A stretch of 43,866 bases of DNA from Candidatus Cloacimonadales bacterium. GTDB taxonomy: Bacteria > Cloacimonadota > Cloacimonadia > Cloacimonadales > TCS61. The notes beneath the pieces are model-generated. The model worked only from the letters and a program-made list of their open reading frames with translations, was not told the origin of the DNA and did not search any database. The position numbers and the translations under genes are program-made. The stretch spans positions 1 to 43,866 of the forward strand of contig JAUSOT010000095.1 of assembly GCA_030656075.1 (NCBI GenBank), read 5' to 3'. Positions 1-8,230 of this stretch are shown here, in pieces (the first letter of the stretch is position 1; every line of letters begins with the position of its first letter).

Positions 1-96
1 CACCCCGAGATTACTCTCAACGCACATTCCGGTAGACTACTGATCGTGAAAGATCAGGTGAAGTCAATGCTTGATAAACCATTGCTCCACAATTAA
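1..96 (+). CDS. Possible 3' end of an unidentified gene (partial)
   Basis: An open frame runs from the window edge for 31 codons to a TAA and ends in KPLLHN. It has no start in the window and its composition is protein-like (LNAHSGRLLIVKDQV). I do not recognise the family. It is convergent with the small lipoprotein frame on the other strand, and the two stop codons overlap by a few bases. A 31-codon open frame can occur by chance, so this is tentative. Confidence 0.3.
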   Translation, partial: HPEITLNAHSGRLLIVKDQVKSMLDKPLLHN

Positions 97-167
97 TTAT
101 GCAACTTCTTGTCGCACGAAACTGCTGTTAGAAGCAAGAATGTTAAGAATAAAATAGTTTTTTTCAT
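93..167 (-). CDS. Very small putative lipoprotein (24 aa)
   Basis: A 24-codon frame reads MKKTILFLTFLLLTAVSC then DKKLHN. It has a positive n-region, a leucine-rich hydrophobic core and a lipobox-like LTAVSC, so Cys18 would be the lipidated residue and only about seven residues would remain after cleavage. A strong ribosome-binding site (AAGGAG, 8 nt upstream) overlaps the stop codon of the membrane-protein gene before it, so the two are probably translationally coupled. It resembles entericidin-type small lipoproteins in size and layout only. It could also be the 5' remnant of a longer lipoprotein gene. Confidence 0.5.
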   Translation of the reverse strand: MKKTILFLTFLLLTAVSCDKKLHN

Positions 168-177
168 GATTTTCTCC

Positions 178-483
178 TTACTGATTTTCACTAAATTCAG
201 GTTTGGTTAATTTAAGGTTTTTGAATAATAGAAATAAGCAGAAAATGAAATCTGCAATTCCTACCAGGATCGGTAAAACTATTGCGATAATGAGGCTTTC
301 CAGGATCATGGAATTGGCAAGTCCGTTGAGCGAAGCATAAGTTGTGGCAACGATAAGCAGGACAAGTGAAATGGCGATGAACAAGATGAAAAAGATTATT
401 ATCACGGAAAGAGTTACTAACAGGTTATAGAGGATCAAGTTTTTCATCAGGACCGGACGAAATATTTTTTGCAGGAATTTCAT
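178..483 (-). CDS. Small integral membrane protein (101 aa)
   Basis: I place the start at the internal ATG (MKFLQKIF...), which has AAGGAG 7 nt upstream; a longer frame to 546 would begin inside repeat DNA. The protein has a basic N-terminus, a long hydrophobic stretch at about residues 16-50, and a second one at about residues 62-90, and it ends in a short charged tail. That gives two or three membrane segments. I recognise no family. It is followed immediately by the tiny lipoprotein gene, whose ribosome-binding site overlaps this stop codon, so the pair is likely one transcript. Confidence 0.6.
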   Translation of the reverse strand: MKFLQKIFRPVLMKNLILYNLLVTLSVIIIFFILFIAISLVLLIVATTYASLNGLANSMILESLIIAIVLPILVGIADFIFCLFLLFKNLKLTKPEFSENQ

Positions 484-865
484 TATCAACTCCTTCATCT
501 CATGCCGAAGCTTCTGCTTCGGGATGCACTGATTTTTTTCTCTCATACCGCAGCTTCTGCTGCGGAGTGCACTGATTTCCGCAGCTTTCGCTGCTTTAAT
601 TGCGAAGCGGAAGCTTCACTGATAATTTCCATCCCAACTGGAAAGTTAGGAAGGAGAAAAATACAAATAAAAAAGAACTAATCTTGTGCAAATAAAAAAC
701 CATTTATATACACACTTTTAACATCGCAGAAATGCTACTTCTCTGATTTGATGTCAAATAAAATAGCTCGCTTCCGAATTATTCGAGTCGTAAGGAAGCA
801 TGACGACGACTCGAAGCAAATTGAGATTCACTTCGACTCGTCGTTCCTTACGAGTCGATGTTCAT
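484..865. repeat. Gene-free spacer with a chain of short palindromes
   Basis: At 501-660 several short hairpins follow one another: CCGAAGC/GCTTCGG (505-522), CCGCAGC/GCTGCGG (548-565), CGCAGC/GCTGC (about 579-595), GAAGC/GCTTC (604-617) and AACT/AGTT (636-647). All have four-base loops (TTCT, TTCT, TTTC, GGAA, GGAA). The phrase TGCACTGATTT is repeated between the first ones. At 784-857 there is a larger inverted repeat with nearly matching arms of about 27-33 nt. No convincing gene is seen. Confidence 0.7.
784..857. repeat. Large imperfect hairpin downstream of the 4Fe-4S gene
   Basis: The left arm (784-816) and right arm (831-857) are inverted copies differing by a short insertion (GCATGA) and a base or two; both contain CGAGTCG, TAAGGAA and a CGACGA core. 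It starts 8 bases past the 4Fe-4S gene's stop codon in the direction of transcription, so it may cap that mRNA. There is no T-run after it on the minus strand, so it is not a standard intrinsic terminator. The CGAGTC/GACTCG words recur in other spacers of the window. Confidence 0.6.
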
Positions 866-1996
866 CTATCCCAGCAACGTCTTCAGCATTTTCATCATTT
901 CCCGACGTTTACCAAATTTCTTCTGCAGGATTTTCATATAAAGCGCTGCCGTGTTTTTGGGTGGAATAGTTTCTTCAGCTTTTTTGATCAATTTCATAGC
1001 TTTGGTGGGGCAGGTGGTCACGCACAAACCGCAGCCGATGCAGCGTCCCAGATCGATAATTGCTTTTTTGTTATCAATGGTGATCGCTTCCATCTGGCAA
1101 CGATTGATACAAATTCCGCATCCAATACAATCATCCAAAATTACTTCGGCGAAATAATTTGTCGCAAATAGTTTGGCTGGTTCGGGAAAATGTTTGGCAG
1201 CGGTAAGCACACCGCAGCAGCAACTGCAGCAGATGCAGATGGCGAAAGGTTCCATCGTATTTCCCGGTTGCAAAACCAAACCTTCTCTTTCTGCTCTGTC
1301 CAGAATCGCCAGACATTCTTCTTTGGAAATTTCTCTCACCTGCTCACGTTCAGCATAATTTTTGCTGCCGAAGATCAAGCATAATTCGTAGTCGTCAGTT
1401 TGTTTACACGGTTTTCCCAGCATCGCTTCACCCTGTTTGCAGATGCAGTTTGCCACCTGGATCGGTTTTTCCACATTTTTGACGTAATGTCGCATATCGT
1501 CATAAGTCGCGATCTTATGCTCGGGTGCAATGGCTTTCATATGCGGGCTGGTGCGCAACTGTGGAACACCGGTTCTGTGAAATTCTTCTGCAAAAGCTTC
1601 ATCGAAATATTTATTCATATTTTCTATGAATTCCGGTGTAAGATGATCCACATGATATTCGAACATACCGATAGCCAGCATGGCATTGGAATAACGGAAA
1701 GAACCTTCTTTGCCGGAACGTTCCAGGCAGCCGTTCATGAACATTTCATGCAGATGATCGGTCATTTCTTGCTCGGTCATTTCAAGGTCGAAACGCTCCT
1801 GTAATCTCTGCTGAACTTTGCCCGGTCTTTTGGGAGCCAGATTCAGGCAGGAAGCGATCTTAGCCTGCAACGGATTGAATAAGAATTTTAAGATTTCGAT
1901 CTCCACACCGGATTTGGTGGCGGGAAATCCAATTGGAAAATTATCGAGATGTTTTTGCAACTGGCGGTAGATTTGATTGTCTTTTATTTCGTTCAT
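866..1996 (-). CDS. Winged-helix / 4Fe-4S dicluster ferredoxin-like protein
   Basis: A 376-aa protein. The N-terminal part (about residues 30-115) looks like a winged-helix region (LNLAPKRPGKVQQRLQERF...EMTDHLHEMF). The middle carries Cys motifs (CICKQGEAMLGKPC; CICCSCCCGV at about 255). The C-terminal part has two classical 4Fe-4S binding motifs, CIGCGICINRCQ and CIGCGLCVTTCP. It is probably a cytoplasmic electron-transfer or redox-sensing protein of the type annotated '4Fe-4S dicluster domain-containing protein' in anaerobes. The extra Cys-rich segment may bind a further cluster. Its partner is not evident; the gene stands alone between two repeat-rich spacers. Confidence 0.8.
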   Translation of the reverse strand: MNEIKDNQIYRQLQKHLDNFPIGFPATKSGVEIEILKFLFNPLQAKIASCLNLAPKRPGKVQQRLQERFDLEMTEQEMTDHLHEMFMNGCLERSGKEGSFRYSNAMLAIGMFEYHVDHLTPEFIENMNKYFDEAFAEEFHRTGVPQLRTSPHMKAIAPEHKIATYDDMRHYVKNVEKPIQVANCICKQGEAMLGKPCKQTDDYELCLIFGSKNYAEREQVREISKEECLAILDRAEREGLVLQPGNTMEPFAICICCSCCCGVLTAAKHFPEPAKLFATNYFAEVILDDCIGCGICINRCQMEAITIDNKKAIIDLGRCIGCGLCVTTCPTKAMKLIKKAEETIPPKNTAALYMKILQKKFGKRREMMKMLKTLLG

Positions 1997-2431
1997 AATT
2001 GTTCCATAATATATTTTTTAAATTCAAATTGCCTCAACCGTCTCCGAAAGTGTTCGGAGCCACCTTCTCCGGGGGAGAAGGAAAAACAATTCATAAAATC
2101 TTCACCCTCTCCTTTGGGGAGGGCAGGGCAAAGCTCATTTCTATTCCTTTCTTTTATTGGATTTGAATTTGTGATTGTAGGGTCTGGGTGTCAAAAGAAA
2201 AAATCTTCTCTTAATATTGCTGATTGATCTGAAACAGAGTTTCAAATACACATACATTCCCAAACGGAGTTTAGGAATGAGAGTAAACACACCTCCCCTT
2301 ACCACTCGAAAGTGGTCAGGTACTCCTCTCAAGAGGAGAATTTCGAATCATTATTTTTCTGAAAATTCTTTCTACGGTTCCTTATGATCCCCTCTATTGA
2401 AAAGAAGAGAGGGGATAGCAGGGGTGAGTTT
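1997..2431. repeat. Spacer made of a chain of palindromes
   Basis: No gene is seen. Hairpins include CTCCGAA/TTCGGAG (2042-2059), CCTTCTCC/GGAGAAGG (2063-2081), a CCCTCTCC/GGGGAGGG pair (2105-2123), GAAAC/GTTTC with loop AGA (2231-2243), CATTCC...GGAATG enclosing AAAC/GTTT with loop GGA (2255-2279), CCACT/AGTGG and CTCCTCT/AGAGGAG (near 2300-2335), and CCCCTCT/AGAGGGG (near 2390-2417). Translating these gives the low-complexity 'SPSPLGRAG' type peptides that such repeats yield in many genomes; I do not regard those frames as genes. Confidence 0.7.
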
Positions 2432-3130
2432 TTATATATGAAAATACTTCTTCAATTCCGAGCCTTTTTTATTGATCCTGAATTGAAAATATACAAAGAA
2501 TCCGCTGACCGGCAGGATACAGGCAAAGGCGACCAGCGACCAGCTGATAAATATATATTCCTGGTGAAATCTATTTAGGATCACTTCCAAACAAAGCAGG
2601 AAAATACCGATAGCCAATGTGCCGACCGAAAGTGATAAAAATATGGAAAGTTTAAATGATCTGATCCAGAGAATGACCAGCAGAAAAAGAATTCCTACAA
2701 CCAGAATAATGGGGAGAGCTAAACTGGAAAACCAGGAATAAACCGGGATGAAACGATCCAGAAACCAGAGAAAAATGAAGAAATTGATCATCTCCAAAGA
2801 AACAAGCAAGTAAGGTCTCTTGCTGAGATGGTGAATGAGAAAAATGAACAGCCAGGCAAAAATTATCGAGATCAGTGGAATGCGCGACCAGGTGAGATCT
2901 GCGCCATAAGCAAAATCTACAGCAGTTACAATAATCGCTCCTGCCGCCGAGAAAAAAGAGAATAATTCAATTAACCAGGGATGCTGAACCACAGGTTTTT
3001 CAAGCTGGGGAATATCAGCAATTTTCTCTTCAGGTTTTATCTTTTTTTTATTTTCTACTGGTTCATTGCAAAGCGGACAAAATGAGAGCTTGTCCTCAAT
3101 CTCAACACCACATTTTTTACAAATCGGCAT
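2432..3130 (-). CDS. Zinc-ribbon membrane protein (DUF6320-like)
   Basis: A 232-aa protein. It begins MPICKKCGVEI and has CxxC pairs at residues 4/7 and 18/21 (a zinc ribbon), then a charged linker with KKK and PEEK, then about six hydrophobic segments from about residue 50 to the end. This zinc ribbon plus multi-pass layout, next to an HxxxDG acyltransferase, matches what I recall of DUF6320 proteins. Its ribosome-binding site (GGGAGG) lies inside the last codons of the acyltransferase gene and only three bases separate that gene's stop from this start, so translation is coupled. Function is unknown; a membrane partner of the acyltransferase is an inference. Confidence 0.7.
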   Translation of the reverse strand: MPICKKCGVEIEDKLSFCPLCNEPVENKKKIKPEEKIADIPQLEKPVVQHPWLIELFSFFSAAGAIIVTAVDFAYGADLTWSRIPLISIIFAWLFIFLIHHLSKRPYLLVSLEMINFFIFLWFLDRFIPVYSWFSSLALPIILVVGILFLLVILWIRSFKLSIFLSLSVGTLAIGIFLLCLEVILNRFHQEYIFISWSLVAFACILPVSGFFVYFQFRINKKGSELKKYFHI

Positions 3131-3133
3131 AAA

Positions 3134-4411
3134 TCAAACCTCCCTCACAGAGACGGGAATTCCAGACTCTACCAGTTTTGTAAAGAAAAGTCTTTCCAGT
3201 TCTCTGCTTTCCACCACACTACAAAAATTTATGAGCAATTCATTTCCAAATGAAAGAACTGCACAACTCTTTTTCATTCCATGATTCGGCACGATCATCA
3301 CATCAAATGCCTTGATGAATTGTTTTGCTGTATCAGGTATTGCAATTGGCCCCAAATTTGAAAGCACACCAGAATAGCATTTTTCGCCTAATCTCCGGTA
3401 AAGATCAGCCATATATAAATTTTTCAGAAATAAGGGAACTGCACGAACAAAAGGATTTAGTTCTCCACCCACATTACGCGAAACCTGTCTTCCCAGTTCT
3501 TTACTGTCTATTTGAATTTGCATGCTATGGTAAACTTTTTTCAGGATTTCTTCAAAAGAAAATTTTCCCAGTTTCAGATCGATTTCCGGAGACACATAAA
3601 GTGAGAAATTCCGCATTGTTTGAGAAGAATGAAATTTCCTCATATTCACTGGAACCTGCATTCTGATGACGGATTTTCTCAGATTATTCTTGCTTGATTC
3701 TTGCCGGGAGATTTCCATCAAACTGAATATATATAAAGCGGTTAAATATTCTGTAGTTGAAACCTGATTTTTTCTTGCTAAATTAAGGAATTTATCAAGT
3801 GGCAGTTTTCCTGATATGAGATTGAAATTATTATTGGCCAATGGTTTACCTGAAATATGGAAAGCAGAGGAAAGGGATTCCGGTTGTGGGAGATTTCCCG
3901 GGAAAAACTTACGATGAGCATCTTCGAATTCCTCCGGTGAAGGTTCTTCATCAGGATAAGGAATTTCTTTTAATTTTTCAATTTTGCTGCCGGTCAATCG
4001 TAAATATTCATAGATCAGAGCCAGCATAAATCTCATCCCGCCATTGCCGTCTGTGATGATGTGCGAAAAATCCAAGGCGATCGTGTTTTCCCGCACTCCG
4101 ATCCTGATGAGATGGGTGGTTTTGCGTTTAAGCTGAAAGATGGAAACCGGAACCGGATCAAGTAACTCGATGGGCGGAATATTTTGATGTCTTTGCAGAT
4201 AATACCAGAAAAAGCCGCGGCGCAGATAAACCTGGAAATAAGGACAGCGTTTGATCATACTTTCCCAGGCTTTTTGCAGGATGTCAAATTTGACCGGAGA
4301 TGTGAGTGTCACACTCAAGCGAAATTGAGCTGGAGATTTTGTACTGGAACTGGCCGGATAAATTTTTGCGGCATTATCAAGTTTCAGCCAATCCTGGTTT
4401 TGTTGTTCCAT
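3134..4411 (-). CDS. Condensation/CAT-superfamily acyltransferase
   Basis: A 425-aa protein. The catalytic motif HxxxDG is present as HIITDG (His117, Asp121, Gly122) in a setting typical of the CoA-dependent acyltransferase superfamily (alcohol acetyltransferases, PapA-type and NRPS condensation domains). Its length fits a stand-alone enzyme of two similar lobes. Family knowledge predicts transfer of an acyl group from a thioester to an alcohol or amine acceptor. The substrate cannot be read from sequence. No signal peptide is seen, so it is probably cytosolic or peripheral on the membrane. It is the first gene of a pair with the zinc-ribbon membrane protein. Confidence 0.75.
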   Translation of the reverse strand: MEQQNQDWLKLDNAAKIYPASSSTKSPAQFRLSVTLTSPVKFDILQKAWESMIKRCPYFQVYLRRGFFWYYLQRHQNIPPIELLDPVPVSIFQLKRKTTHLIRIGVRENTIALDFSHIITDGNGGMRFMLALIYEYLRLTGSKIEKLKEIPYPDEEPSPEEFEDAHRKFFPGNLPQPESLSSAFHISGKPLANNNFNLISGKLPLDKFLNLARKNQVSTTEYLTALYIFSLMEISRQESSKNNLRKSVIRMQVPVNMRKFHSSQTMRNFSLYVSPEIDLKLGKFSFEEILKKVYHSMQIQIDSKELGRQVSRNVGGELNPFVRAVPLFLKNLYMADLYRRLGEKCYSGVLSNLGPIAIPDTAKQFIKAFDVMIVPNHGMKKSCAVLSFGNELLINFCSVVESRELERLFFTKLVESGIPVSVREV

Positions 4412-4551
4412 ATTTCCTCTTTTTCTTTATGGAATGATTCTGGATTTGAATGGATTGATGTCAAAAGAAATTTGGAAAATGAATAGGTAAACTTTTATCA
4501 TTCTTAACTCGACTGTCGTACACTCCCGTAAAGTCAAGTCCTAAAATTAAT

Positions 4552-4580
4552 TTACCAATGACCAGCTTACCAATGACCAG
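4552..4580. repeat. Two direct copies of a 14-bp repeat
   Basis: TTACCAATGACCAG occurs at 4552-4565 and again at 4567-4580, just past the SRAP stop codon. A similar 'caatgaccaatacaccaatt' phrase lies at about 5563-5580. These resemble the 'ACCAATNACC' simple repeats scattered in spacers of this window. Confidence 0.6.
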
Positions 4581-4588
4581 TGACTATT

Positions 4589-5242
4589 TCACACTTCCTT
4601 CAGCAACTGCGAATCATTGTTTTTGTAGGAATTCACAGCTTTGGAAACCGGATGCATCTGCATTTCTTTGCTGTCGAAAGGTATCAACAGATCGAGCAGT
4701 TTTTTTTGATCGTTTTGCACAAGCCATTTTTCTTCTGCTTTGGGCGAAAGGATCACCGGCATGCGGTCGTGAATTTCCTGCATGATCTCGTTCGGTTCGG
4801 TTGTAATAATGGAACAAGTTCGCAGCAATGTTCCATCCGGATGGTACCATTCTTCCCAGAGTCCCGCAAAAGTGAAAAGTTCGCTGTTTTTCAAGGTTAT
4901 GTAAAATGGTTGTTTATTATTTTTGCGCCATTCGTAGAATCCGTTGGCAGGAATCAGGCAGCGGCGGTATTTGAAAGCAGCTTTAAAACTGGGTTTAATC
5001 GCGACGGAATCAGCTCTGGCGTTTATTAAATGTGATCCAATCTTAGGATTATTTGTCCAGAAAGGAACCAACCCCCATTTTGCCGGTTTCAGGTATTTCT
5101 TCTTTTTCTGCAGCATGATAATTGGGATAATCTGACCTGGAGCTGAGTTGTAATTTGCTTCCAGGTCTTCGATTTCATTCAGAATATCAGCATATTCCTT
5201 GATCGCGCTGAAACTGCTGTATAAAGCGAATCTTCCACACAT
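4589..5242 (-). CDS. SRAP (HMCES/YedK) abasic-site-binding protein
   Basis: A 217-aa protein. The start is set at the ATG giving MCGRFALY, because in this family the residue after the initiator Met must be the catalytic Cys2, and AAGGAG sits five bases upstream; a start at 5263 would bury the Cys. Family motifs are visible: NYNSAPGQ, WGLVPFW, NARADS, RCLIPANGFYEW, FTFAGLWEEW, and EIHDRMPVIL containing the conserved His. Members cross-link to abasic sites in single-stranded DNA and shield them from error-prone processing. It follows dinB, umuC and umuD on the same strand, which fits a DNA-damage role. Confidence 0.93.
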   Translation of the reverse strand: MCGRFALYSSFSAIKEYADILNEIEDLEANYNSAPGQIIPIIMLQKKKKYLKPAKWGLVPFWTNNPKIGSHLINARADSVAIKPSFKAAFKYRRCLIPANGFYEWRKNNKQPFYITLKNSELFTFAGLWEEWYHPDGTLLRTCSIITTEPNEIMQEIHDRMPVILSPKAEEKWLVQNDQKKLLDLLIPFDSKEMQMHPVSKAVNSYKNNDSQLLKEV

Positions 5243-5628
5243 ATAATCTCCTTGAAATACCACCTTCCGAACGGTCGCAGAACCTTCGGAACGGTTATAA
5301 TGAAAAATATAAATTTTCTTTCTTCACCATCTTATATTTCCTCTATTAAAGCGAAGCGATAAAGATAGGGAAAAGCCAAGGTGAGTAAACGAAACTGAGT
5401 TTCATTTGAATTTGCGTTCCCAAAGAGGGCTTTGGGAACGAGAAATGGAGAACCTTAGCAACGGTTGGCCTTTCATCCTCGACTCACTTCTTTTATCAAG
5501 AAACCGGTAAGAATTCCGAATTAGCGAGTCAAGTCCGAAATCCGTTTTCTAACTATCAATGACCAATACACCAATTACTACTCTTCACCGTTCCGAAGGT
5601 CTTTCAGCCGTTCGGAAGGTGGAGTAAT
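5243..5628. repeat. SRAP-dinB spacer bounded by 36-bp inverted repeats
   Basis: At 5260-5295 and, inverted, at 5587-5622 lie two 36-bp elements whose first 15 and last 14 bases are identical (CCACCTTCCGAACGG ... ACCTTCGGAACGGT). Only the central seven bases differ. Each element can itself fold (TTCCGAA with TTCGGAA). Between them are GAAAC/GTTTC with loop TGA (5391-5403), a hairpin with 11-bp arms CGTTCCCAAAG/CTTTGGGAACG (5415-5440), and a CTCGACTCAC...GCGAGTCAAGTCC phrase. No gene is seen in the spacer. Confidence 0.7.
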
Positions 5629-6744
5629 TCACTCTCCCACCACTAATTCCGTATCTTCAAAGAACGGCAGCACCTGCTGTTTGTTGCTTTCATCGTCCAG
5701 CCACACCAGGTTACTGACTGCCAGACCCAAAAGCCGTATGCTGCATTTCGGTCCCAGAGCCTGCAGCAGAAGCTTACGTCCGATGTGATGCATGATCTTA
5801 TCATCATCGAACGGCAATTCCAGCGTTTTACTTCTATTCACAACGTCAAAATTGGCATACTTGATCTTAACCGTCAAAGTTTTTGCTTTAAATTTTTTCT
5901 CAATCATTTTTCCACCGATTTTCTGGGAAATGGTTTTGAGCACATCCAGCATTTCTTCCACATCATCGATATCCTTGGAAAAGGTTCTTTCACAACCCAG
6001 AGATTTGCGGATACGGCTGGTGGTCACCTGCCGGTTATCGATACCACGCACGATGTAATAATAGAAATTCGCCACTTTTCCAAAATGTTTAGTCAGTTCT
6101 TTCAGACTGCGTTCTTTCAAATCTTTGCCATTGCGAATTCCCAGATAGTTCATCCTTTTTTCGGTTACTTGTCCGATGCCATGAAATTTTCCTATAGGAA
6201 GATTTTCTAAAACCTCCAAAGCTTTTTGGGGAGTGATCACAGTTAGTCCATCCGGTTTATTCATCTCGGAAGCGATCTTAGCCAGGAATTTATTGTAGGA
6301 AACTCCCGCCGATGCTGTTAATTGAGTTTGCTCAAAGATTTTCTTTCTGATCTCTCTGGCGATTTCGGTAGCGCTTTCGTTATTAAATTTATTTTCGGTC
6401 ACATCCAGGTAGGCTTCATCGATGGAAACCGGTTCTACCAAGTCGGAGTATTCATAAAAGATTTCCCGTACGATATCGGAAGCTTCGCGAATTCGATCAA
6501 AATCGGGACGTACAAAAATACCATGAGGGCACAATTTGTAGGCTTGAAAGCTGGGCATGGCGGAATGAATACCATATTTTCGCGCTTCATAATTGCAGGT
6601 GGAAACCACACCCCGGCTGTTAGCTGGTCCACTGCAGATCACCGGTTTGCCTTTCACTTCGGGATGATCGCGAATGTAAACAGCTGCAAAAAATGCGTCC
6701 ATATCCACGTGGATGATTTTGCGGATTTCTTGTTGTTTCTGCAT
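5629..6744 (-). CDS. dinB: DNA polymerase IV (Y-family, DinB)
   Basis: A 371-aa protein of normal DinB length. Catalytic acidic residues are present in HVDMDAFFAAV near the N-terminus and in SIDEAYLDVT (Asp-Glu, about residues 105-110). CSGPANSRGVVSTCNYEARK, SAGVSYNKFLAKIASEMNKP and GIGQVTEKRM also match the family. The C-terminus has QVLPFF, a plausible sliding-clamp-binding motif (QxLxF). The enzyme extends mismatched or lesion-containing primers. I see no clear Shine-Dalgarno before the ATG. It lies downstream of umuC on the same strand, across a 205-bp spacer. Confidence 0.95.
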   Translation of the reverse strand: MQKQQEIRKIIHVDMDAFFAAVYIRDHPEVKGKPVICSGPANSRGVVSTCNYEARKYGIHSAMPSFQAYKLCPHGIFVRPDFDRIREASDIVREIFYEYSDLVEPVSIDEAYLDVTENKFNNESATEIAREIRKKIFEQTQLTASAGVSYNKFLAKIASEMNKPDGLTVITPQKALEVLENLPIGKFHGIGQVTEKRMNYLGIRNGKDLKERSLKELTKHFGKVANFYYYIVRGIDNRQVTTSRIRKSLGCERTFSKDIDDVEEMLDVLKTISQKIGGKMIEKKFKAKTLTVKIKYANFDVVNRSKTLELPFDDDKIMHHIGRKLLLQALGPKCSIRLLGLAVSNLVWLDDESNKQQVLPFFEDTELVVGE

Positions 6745-6949
6745 TAGTTAGCTCACAGATTTGCACGCATGTTCACGGATTTGAATTTCTATTCTTAGAT
6801 AATAAGTAATTGTCATTCTGACGTTTCTTGCACGTTGCTCTCTGGAAGAATCTCTTTTATAATCAGAAATAAAGCTAATCGAAAAATCAATAGATCCTTC
6901 GTTAGTGAAGCTGTAAGCAACCTCAGGATGACATTTAAAATTTTTCATC
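6745..6949. repeat. umuC-dinB spacer with a dispersed repeat
   Basis: A 22-bp stretch at 6812-6833 is the exact inverted copy of 9414-9435 (core GCAAGAAACGTCAGAATGAC). Both are followed or preceded by similar bases, so this is a dispersed repeat. A 66-codon open frame crosses the spacer, but it translates the repeat and I do not call it a gene. Confidence 0.6.
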
Positions 6950-8230
6950 TCAGATTGCCTTCACGACTGGAATGTGTTCCCAACTGGTAGTATAACTTGG
7001 AGTGAGCGCCTGCCGTTTCATCTGCCAGGTTTTTTTGATGCCGCAAGCAGCGTAAGTGAGTTGGCGACTGCCCATTTTTTCGTTAATTTCGTCCATGCAA
7101 TCCATGATGATTTTGCGTTTGTCATCCAGGTAGCAGGGTTGGAAGAAATCGAGCGGCGCCTTGCTCTGATGCATGATGTCGGAGATCATCACACCGGATT
7201 TTTTGTAATTGTAGCCGGAACGGTAAATTCTTTTCATGATCGTGGCGGCAGCGTGCAGAAAATCGGGAGAATAAGCAGAGGGAAGAGGCAGACGGGCGGT
7301 GGCATAATTGGCATATTGCGGCTCGTTTTTAAAGCGGTTGGTGGTGATGAAAACGGTGATCTGGGAAGCGACCTGGTGTTCTTCCCGCAGTTTTTCCACG
7401 GCGCGCAGGCAATATTCGGCGGTGGCTTCCTGCATGTCGTTTAATTCCGTCACCGGGGAGCCGAATGATTTGGAAGAGACGATCTCTTTTTTGGCAGGAA
7501 TATCTTCTTCCAAATCGAGGCAGGAAATGCCGCGCAGTTCTTTCACCATGCGCAATCCCACGATTGTCATTTTTTTCAGCACCCAACTGTCGGGAGCCTG
7601 AGCCAGTTGGAAGGCATTTTCAATGCCGTTGCTGCGCAGCATTTTGGCATATTGCCTGCCCACGCCCCAGATGTGCTCCACTTCCATCCAGCGCAAAATT
7701 TTATCTTTGTCGGGATGATCGGTGATGTCGAAGATGCCTTCGATAAAAGGATGTTTTTTGGCAAAACGGTTGGCAACTTTAGCCAGGGTTTTGGTGGGTC
7801 CGATGCCGACGGAAACCGGCAGTCCGGTATGCTGCCACACAGTTTTTTTGATCTGCCTGCCGTAATCGGTCAGGTTCAGATGTTCAAAGCCTTGCAGAGA
7901 TAAAAAAGCTTCGTCGATGGAATAAATCTCGATATCCGGCGAAAAATTAGTGAGCGTTTTCATTACGCGATTGGACATGTCGCCATACAAAGTATAATTG
8001 GAAGAAAATAGGTGAATTCCATTTTTGAGGATAAAGTTTTTATCGATCTTGAAAGCAGCATCACCGCGGGATATCCCCAGTTTTTTTAATTCAGGCGAAA
8101 GCGCCACGATGATGCCGTCGTTATTGGAAAGAATCCCCACCGGCTTATCTATCAAATGCGGATTAAATACCTTCTCGCAGGCAGCGTAGAAGCTGTTGCA
8201 GTCGATCAGAGCAAAGATATCGCGTGGCAT
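6950..8230 (-). CDS. umuC: DNA polymerase V catalytic subunit-like (UmuC)
   Basis: A 426-aa protein of usual UmuC length. It begins with FALIDCNSFYAACEKVFNP and has the second acidic motif YSIDEAFLSL at about residue 105. Further family matches are LSNNDGIIVALSPELKKLGI, VSVGIGPTKTLAKVANRFAKK and the IWGVGRQYAKML helix-hairpin-helix region. With processed UmuD it forms a translesion polymerase. The umuD gene lies 203 bp upstream on the same strand with palindromes in between, an unusually wide gap for this pair. Co-transcription with umuD and dinB is likely but not proven. Confidence 0.94.
   Translation of the reverse strand: MPRDIFALIDCNSFYAACEKVFNPHLIDKPVGILSNNDGIIVALSPELKKLGISRGDAAFKIDKNFILKNGIHLFSSNYTLYGDMSNRVMKTLTNFSPDIEIYSIDEAFLSLQGFEHLNLTDYGRQIKKTVWQHTGLPVSVGIGPTKTLAKVANRFAKKHPFIEGIFDITDHPDKDKILRWMEVEHIWGVGRQYAKMLRSNGIENAFQLAQAPDSWVLKKMTIVGLRMVKELRGISCLDLEEDIPAKKEIVSSKSFGSPVTELNDMQEATAEYCLRAVEKLREEHQVASQITVFITTNRFKNEPQYANYATARLPLPSAYSPDFLHAAATIMKRIYRSGYNYKKSGVMISDIMHQSKAPLDFFQPCYLDDKRKIIMDCMDEINEKMGSRQLTYAACGIKKTWQMKRQALTPSYTTSWEHIPVVKAI

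Noticed and set aside
469-681. 70-codon plus-strand open frame
   Set aside because: It runs through the palindrome cluster and the start of the small membrane protein on the other strand; its peptide is repeat-derived.
1949-2332. Open frames on both strands in the spacer after the 4Fe-4S gene
   Set aside because: They read SPSPLG-type peptides from palindromic repeats and have no gene-like start.
6748-6948. 66-codon minus-strand open frame starting MKNFKCHPEV
   Set aside because: It translates a dispersed spacer repeat; 6812-6833 is an exact inverted copy of 9414-9435. No ribosome-binding site or family match.
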